NCBI GenBank assembly: GCA_001414485.1
Contig: LLEY01000010.1
Span: forward strand, 372,001-436,000
DNA length: 64,000 bases
Direction of reading: 5' to 3'
Source: Calycina herbarum
Lineage: Eukaryota > Ascomycota > Leotiomycetes > Helotiales > Pezizellaceae
Of this stretch, positions 58,385 to 64,000 are shown piece after piece; position 1 is the stretch's first letter; the number at the start of each line of letters is the position of its first letter. The notes under the pieces are model-generated. The model did no database searches, had not been told where the DNA came from, and saw only the letters and a program-made list of their open reading frames with translations. Both the position numbers and the translations under genes were made by a program.

Positions 58385-60171
58385 ATGCCACCAAATAATG
58401 ACTCCTCGGAGCATTCACCAAATTCCTCTCCCGCACCTGTTCCCACCGAAACACCAGCTCCTACACCCGTTCGCGCGCCTGTAGAAGCACGAGAAAATGT
58501 TGTGCCACCACCTGCGCCTGCGCTGAGAGGAACGCGAGGTAGGGGACGTGGTAAGCCGGTTGTGGAGAGTAAGTTTAAGCCTAAGGCCGTGAGGAGGGGT
58601 CAAGATGAGCGAGAGAAGTTGGCTGAGGAGGAGATCAAGAGGCTTAGAGCTGCTGAGATGCAGGCGCAGGCTGAAGCGGATAGGAAGGCCAGAGCTGCTA
58701 ATAGAGGAAGAGGCAGAGGTGGGAGGGGAAGAGGTGATGTTATGGGGAGGGGGATTCCCGGGAGAGGACTTGGGGCTGCGAGTTCGCTTTTTGGGGTTGT
58801 GCCTGAGGGGTTGAGTAAGTTTGTACTTTCTTTTGGATATTGATTGGGGCTAATTGGGTTTTAGATCATAAGAATACTTCTATTCTCCTAGCCGGATCGT
58901 CTGGCGGTGGGGGAGGTGGCGGCAGCGGCAGCGGAGGAGGTGGTAAAGGTGGCATCGGATACAGTTCAGGGTCTGGAGGAGGTGGAGGTGGGGGTGGGGG
59001 TGGAAATGAATACTCCGGTCCTTCTGAGGGTGATGGAGGGGGAAATGCTATGCCTGACCCGATATACGACGACAATTTTGATGGACGAATAGACATCCAA
59101 CATATCAACACCGTCAATCTCGATGATGGCGACGAGGTTCAATATATGGGCACCAAGAAGAAAGTTCACGCGCCTATTCGTCTGGGTAGAGTTGAACATG
59201 TCGATCGAAATGCCATCAAGGTCAAGACAGAACCCGAACCAAAAGTCGAGCCAAAGGATGAAGGCGAGGGAGTCGCAGTAGGAATACCAGCAGCCGTCGC
59301 AGAACCAGAAGTCCAACCAATGGATCTCGATGAACAAACTCCCGAAATCACCAAGGAAACCATCCGAGTCAAAACCGAACCAACAGAAGACGACGACCCC
59401 AGCATCGCTCCAGGCCCATCACCACCCAAAGTCACTGCTGCAGGCTCTAATTCAGCAATAGACCTCGATCCCAAGCCCTCTGAGAAGAACAAACGCGCCT
59501 CTACATCTGTCAAAAAAGACTCCACCACCATTAAAAAGGAACCAGAACCAGCACCCGAAACCGAAGAAGATATCCAAGAAAAAACCCGTCAAGCAGAAGA
59601 TATCCAGATCCTCTCCGAGGAACTCCTCCATCTCAAAACCCTCGTACGAAACGAGAATGGCGAGGACAAATCAGCTGGTCACGGTCGACTTTACCTCTTC
59701 CAATTTCCGCCTGTTATACCAAAACTTTACGATCCGACTACGGAGAAGAAGCCTGAACATCCTAACCTTAAACGCCGTGGTGATCCATCACTTAGTACTG
59801 ATGGTGTGGAAATCACAGGCTCGAAGGGTACAGTCGATTTAACCAAGGATAAGAGCGTTAAACTCGAACCCGAGGTGCAGGAGATTAAAATCGAGGAACA
59901 CCCACCAGAAGAGGAGAATGCTGAGGAGGCTGTAGATAAGGAGGGCTGGATTGGGGAGTTGGTTGTTAGGAAGAGTGGGAGGGTCGAGTTGAGTTGGGGG
60001 GGTACCAGTATGGTTGTGTCGAGGGGACAGGCGGGGACCTTTTTGTCTACGGGTATGGTTGTTGAGAAGAATGAAGATGCATTTGGGAATGTGGCTGAGG
60101 GTCGAGCGACGGGGATGGGTAGGGTGATGGGGAAGATGGTTGTTGTTCCTGATTGGGAGAAGGTTGACTGA
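58385..60171 (+). CDS. RNA polymerase III subunit RPC4, 578 aa
   Basis: Exon 1 is 58385-58814 and exon 2 is 58865-60171, with a 50-bp phase-1 intron (GTAAGT, GCTAAT, TTTTAG). The C-terminus carries the RPC4 (Rpc53) domain: 'LYLFQFPPVIPKLYDP' near residue 416, then after an acidic linker 'GWIGELVVRKSGRVELSWGGTSMVVSRGQAGTFLS', ending with 'GRVMGKMVVVPDW'. RPC4 pairs with RPC5 (Rpc37) at the lobe of RNA polymerase III and acts in initiation, termination and reinitiation on tRNA and 5S genes. Exon 1 encodes a Pro-rich start and an RGRG basic region ('GRGRGGRGRG'). Exon 2 begins with a glycine tract (about 40 residues, GGGGGGG/SGSGGGG runs) that I would not expect in this family. The middle has several VKTEP motifs, which look like SUMO consensus sites. 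It starts 184 bp after the AT-rich array. Confidence 0.9.
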
Positions 60172-60843
60172 GGGTATGAAGTGTCCTGGCTTGATCCGGG
60201 TTGAATTCAGTGGTATGGGAGTGTAAAAATGTGTGTGGTATTTCTGAATTCCTGTCGAGGCTGCATTGCATTTATGGATGGGGTGGGAGTTTTGCTGGGC
60301 GTTGTGGCAGGTATGAAAATGGATTTCTGGGATACTATCTTATCCATTTTGCGCCATGGTAGGAGGCAAAATTGGTGTTGCTAGTGGTAGCCCAATAGTA
60401 CATGAAACAGAGGATCACTTTCTAAACTATGCAAAGTCAAATTACTGTCACTTCTTGAATTGTGATACTAAGAGCCTGTTTAGTATACATATAATTTATT
60501 ATAGATATATAAGATTTATACACAAGTATAGAGTTAAATAGTGTTCGTATATATCTATCTATATTATAAGTTTAACCTTAGATATCGTTTAGCTTATAAG
60601 TCGGTATAGTATATAGTTTAGAGTATATTTCGTTAATTTTAGTAGAAGCTATAGTAGTAATAGTAGAGTAGAAGAGAAAAGATATATATATATATATAAA
60701 AGTTAAAGATATAAAGGTAAAAAGATTATATTATCGAGTTTTAGTAGTATATATCTTAATATATATATTATAAGAATATATAAGCAAAAGTATACTATAA
60801 TATATACTAGCTAAATATATACGTATATTATAGTATATATATA
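60172..60843. other. Intergenic turning into RIP-mutated DNA
   Basis: 3' flank of the RPC4 gene to about 60480, then TA-dominated sequence without open frames up to element C, including ATATATATATATATA near 60690. No gene. Confidence 0.5.
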
Positions 60844-62704
60844 ACGTAGTATACTAGAACCTTATAATTATTATAACCTTGTGAATTTTTTTCTACTCTA
60901 CTACTTTAAAATATAATAAAACTACTATAATATATTAAATTAATTAAAACTACTTAGAATCTAATAAACTAGATATATCTATAACTTCTTAACACGTCTA
61001 TGTATTATAACTAGTTTTTCTATAAGTACTATAACGTCGCTGAGTTATTTATTCTTTATCTTCTCTACTCTCTCTAGAGCGCTTATTACGTCGAACCTGC
61101 TCCTCTATATTCTTCTAGGCTAATCCGTCCTATATATCCTCTATAGTAAGTGTACCTCCTTCTTAGATACAGGTATTTTTAGCTCTCCGGCATTTGCTAA
61201 GAGCTTTATTTACTGTTCGAAGTATATAGACCTAGGCTAATAAGAGAGTTATCTTATAAGCTAATTACTTTATATCTTTTACTAATAAAGCAATTGTCTA
61301 GAAAATAGGTATTAGTAAGCTTCCTTAGTAATAAGTAATACGATTCTTAATAAGAGTTGATTATAAAAGAGCTTTAGAAGAGTTATAAGAAGTCTAGGAG
61401 ACCTAAGAGATAGCGTCGGTAGAGAGGGGTTTAGTAGATATAGAAGTCTATAACTTAATATCAAGCTTTAAGATCATAGTCTAGGGTTCTAGAGACACTA
61501 GACCAGCTCTATAGAACCTAGCTTTAGTGTTTTAGGTTGTTATTAACTAGTTATAGGCTATATAAAACGTAAGAAAGAACTCGACCTTAGTAATATAGTT
61601 TATATAAGCTTTAATAAAGGTCTTAATTTAACGCTTATATATATGTTTAAGAATACTAAAACACCTAATATCGAGTAGCTAGGTTAGATAAGACGAATAA
61701 GAAAGTAGGTAAAGAGTAATAATATTATATAACTTATAATACTCTTAGAATACTACTGATTTATAACTCTTATATCTATCTAGAACTAACATTCGATATA
61801 GCTCTTTTATATAACTACGAGTATACTTATTAAAGTATTCTAGCTATTCTAAGCCTATCTTATTATTAGTCTATCTATTACTAGTTAGTTTAATAACCTA
61901 GTTATTAGAAAGACCGCTCTTAGTATACTAACTAGTAAGGTGATTTTTCTCTTAAACTACTAAGAATAGAGAGATACTTAAACCCTCTCTATTAATATAG
62001 ACAATTGCTATAGCCTATTCCCGATTACCTAGCTAGACAGCCTTACCTCTACTACGTCGATTAGCGTATATAATAACTATTCTAGTATAGATAATATCTA
62101 TTATAAAACTAGTCTTATTAAAGTTATAGAAATCGTAGTCTTAGATTCTATATTTCACTTATATATTCTCTACTAGTCGAAACCACGCGCTAATTAGCTT
62201 AGGATCTTCGTATAAGACTCTTTAGAAATCGTAAACGCGATTAAAACGCGTCTTTAGTTCTAGACGTTGTTATATAAATCGTTATACCTAGTTCTTTCTA
62301 ACGTGTTATTCTCTATATAACTTAAGTATATAATTTATTATATCTTCTATACTACCTAGCTAGAGCGTAAATCCTCTTATATCTAGATTAAGTATATTTT
62401 AAATAATTACCTTCTCTTCTATTATAGTTATTTTATAATTTACTAGCCGGCGTTTGCTAAGAGTAGTTCAACTAGCTATTCTATTAGTAAGTGTAGAATA
62501 AGAGACTCTATATAGCTTCGTAGCTTTACTACGGTTTATTCGTTTAGATAATCGAATAGCTTCGATAGCTAGGATAATTCGAGCTTCTTAGGTTTAAGAT
62601 TCTATTAGATAGTTGTTAAGAAAACGCGTATTAAAGTTAGAGGTAGTAGAGTAGGGAAAAAATTTATAAGGTTCTAATAATTACGAGGTTCTAGTATACT
62701 ACGT
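60844..62704 (-). mobile_element. Element C: Fot1/pogo-like transposon, dead
   Basis: TA duplications at 60842-60843 and 62705-62706. The inverted ends start ACGTAGTATACTAGAACC and carry AGAACCTT/AGAACCTC (the right copy of one end reads ATAACCTT) 17 bp apart. The minus strand holds the transposase, read from about 62600 down to 61000: 'QEARIILAIEAIRLSKR', then 'LDIRGFTL', 'FYNFNKTSFI' (catalytic Asp changed to Asn) and the C-terminal 'NKALSKCRRAK'. Gln and Trp codons are replaced by stops throughout. It is a third TIR family, distinct from A and B. Confidence 0.83.
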
Positions 62705-62706
62705 TA

Positions 62707-64000
62707 TATATATTATATATTACTCTCTTATTTTTCATAGTATATATTATTAAAAACTAGGAATATATATAAGCTAAACAGGCTCTAAGGTACTTTAGTA
62801 GATATATATAATAGAACTATTAGAAATTAATCGAAATAATCGGAATTAGAATTACCGAGTCTACGTACTAAATAGAATATAATACAGATGTTATTTCAGG
62901 ATTTAGAATAGCTAGATAGCTTTCGAACTTACTATTATCTAAACCTCTTATAAATAGCTACCTTCTCTCTATTAGAAAAGACTAATTTAGTCTTTTCCTT
63001 TATATTAGAGCTTAGTATTCAGATATGTTATTCTATCGAACGTACTTCTATATACTTCTTTTGTAGTAGTATCTGTTTCGTACTATTATATTAAAAGACT
63101 AAATTCAACTTCGCTAGAGATAGCCTGTTATAATATCTCACTTAAGCGCGCCGGCGTACCTGCTTCGAATTCGACTTAGTCTAGATTTAAATTAGTATAT
63201 TAATAACCTTAAATAGCTAGGTAATTAAAGACTACCTAGATAGCTAGTAAAATTATAGACAGTTCCTACGTCGAGTAGAGTAGACTACGCTAAGTACTTC
63301 TAAGACTTCTAATAACTCTCTCTATATAGGGATTACTATATAAGATATAAATAGTCGACGATATATAGTTACCTAGAAGGCTTTCGAATCTATCTCTAAA
63401 CCTCTCTAAATAGTATACGATATACTAGAATAAGAAGAGACTCTAGGTTCTTCTAAAGCTCTACTTAAGAGTGTTAAGTAACCTACTAGAGAAACTAGTA
63501 GGCTCTTATTCGAAAGATCTACGAATCGTACTTATACGCCTAAAAACAAAAGATTCTAGAAAGAAAAGAGCTCTACTTAAAACTCTAAAGACAACTAAGA
63601 CTTTTCTAATATAGACGAGATATAGAGCGTAGTATAAGACTTAGAAGAAAAACTTTAAGATAACAACGATTAGTTTATATAGTTGGAATTAATTATAAGC
63701 GAACTTAGGAATCAAATTAGAGACTCTTAACCTTAACGATCCCGATCTAAGAACGGCTCTCTTTCTCTTCTAAGTTCTATACTAGACCTCTTTCGCTTAA
63801 AGGATTCTATCTCTAATACCTTCTCTTAATAGTAGACTACTCTACCTGTTTCTAAAGATACCTCGAATCCTCTCTAATCTACTAAAAGTAAGACTATAGA
63901 AAAGATTAAACTCTTAGATAATAGTATATCATTTATATACTAATAATAGAAGATATTAGTATACGATAGACTACTAGTAAATACTAATTATTATAATATA
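62707..64000. other. RIP-mutated repeat, unclassified
   Basis: It continues to the window end. The TA-rich DNA has residual coding traces on the plus strand between about 63080 and 63900 (for example a 'SLKRAGVPAS' segment at 63140 and Lys/Ser-rich stretches), broken by many stops. It does not match the Fot1, gypsy or MITE sequences here. It could be the Gag-like start of another retroelement, but I cannot show that. Confidence 0.45.

Overview
The window is nuclear DNA of a filamentous ascomycete. The evidence is short introns (51-190 bp) with GTRNGT donors and CTAAC/CTAAT branch points, a B-type cyclin, a Zn2Cys6 protein, a fungal aspartate/glutamate carrier with EF-hands, a Pol III RPC4 subunit, and AT-rich tracts that look like repeats hit by repeat-induced point mutation (RIP). 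The gene content would fit a leotiomycete (Helotiales), but that placement is inference; no sequence search was possible.

Layout. 0-0.37 kb: AT-rich RIP-like DNA cutting into a decayed gene (386-1702). 1.9-18 kb: gene region with a 2EXR-type protein, a cystinosin-type transporter, a repeat-rich Cys protein, a DUF1264 (oil-body-associated-like) protein with a signal peptide, a ~1040-residue coiled-coil protein and a large 2EXR-family gene carrying one in-frame stop. 19.9-29 kb: AT-rich island holding a solo LTR, a degenerate tandem array, and a Fot1/pogo-like DNA transposon (element A) that contains a Ty3/gypsy relic, a foldback MITE and a second solo LTR. 29.1-33.5 kb: two large 2EXR-family genes in divergent orientation. 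33.5-36.9 kb: no gene, but unusual minisatellites. 36.9-45.3 kb: mitotic cyclin B and a Zn2Cys6 protein, separated by 4.2 kb without a convincing gene. 46.6-53.2 kb: second island with Fot1-like element B, two foldback MITEs and a pseudogene whose ancestral frame is broken mainly by stops. 54.6-60.2 kb: mitochondrial aspartate/glutamate carrier and RPC4. 60.5-64 kb: third island with Fot1-like element C.

Most interesting patterns. (1) The terminal inverted repeats of all three Fot1-like families, and of the MITEs, carry two direct copies of a family-specific motif exactly 17 bp apart. (2) The three MITEs (433, 427 and 428 bp) belong to two TIR families present as larger elements in the window, yet share the same internal core. 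(3) A divergent 2EXR/F-box-like paralogue family has five members here, in every state from intact to wrecked. (4) The relic transposases all show the first catalytic Asp changed to Asn and former Gln/Trp codons changed to stops, as RIP would do.

The housekeeping genes (cystinosin, cyclin B, AGC, RPC4) do not form a pathway; their adjacency looks incidental. Coordinates of spliced genes span first to last coding base, and exon limits are given in the evidence.
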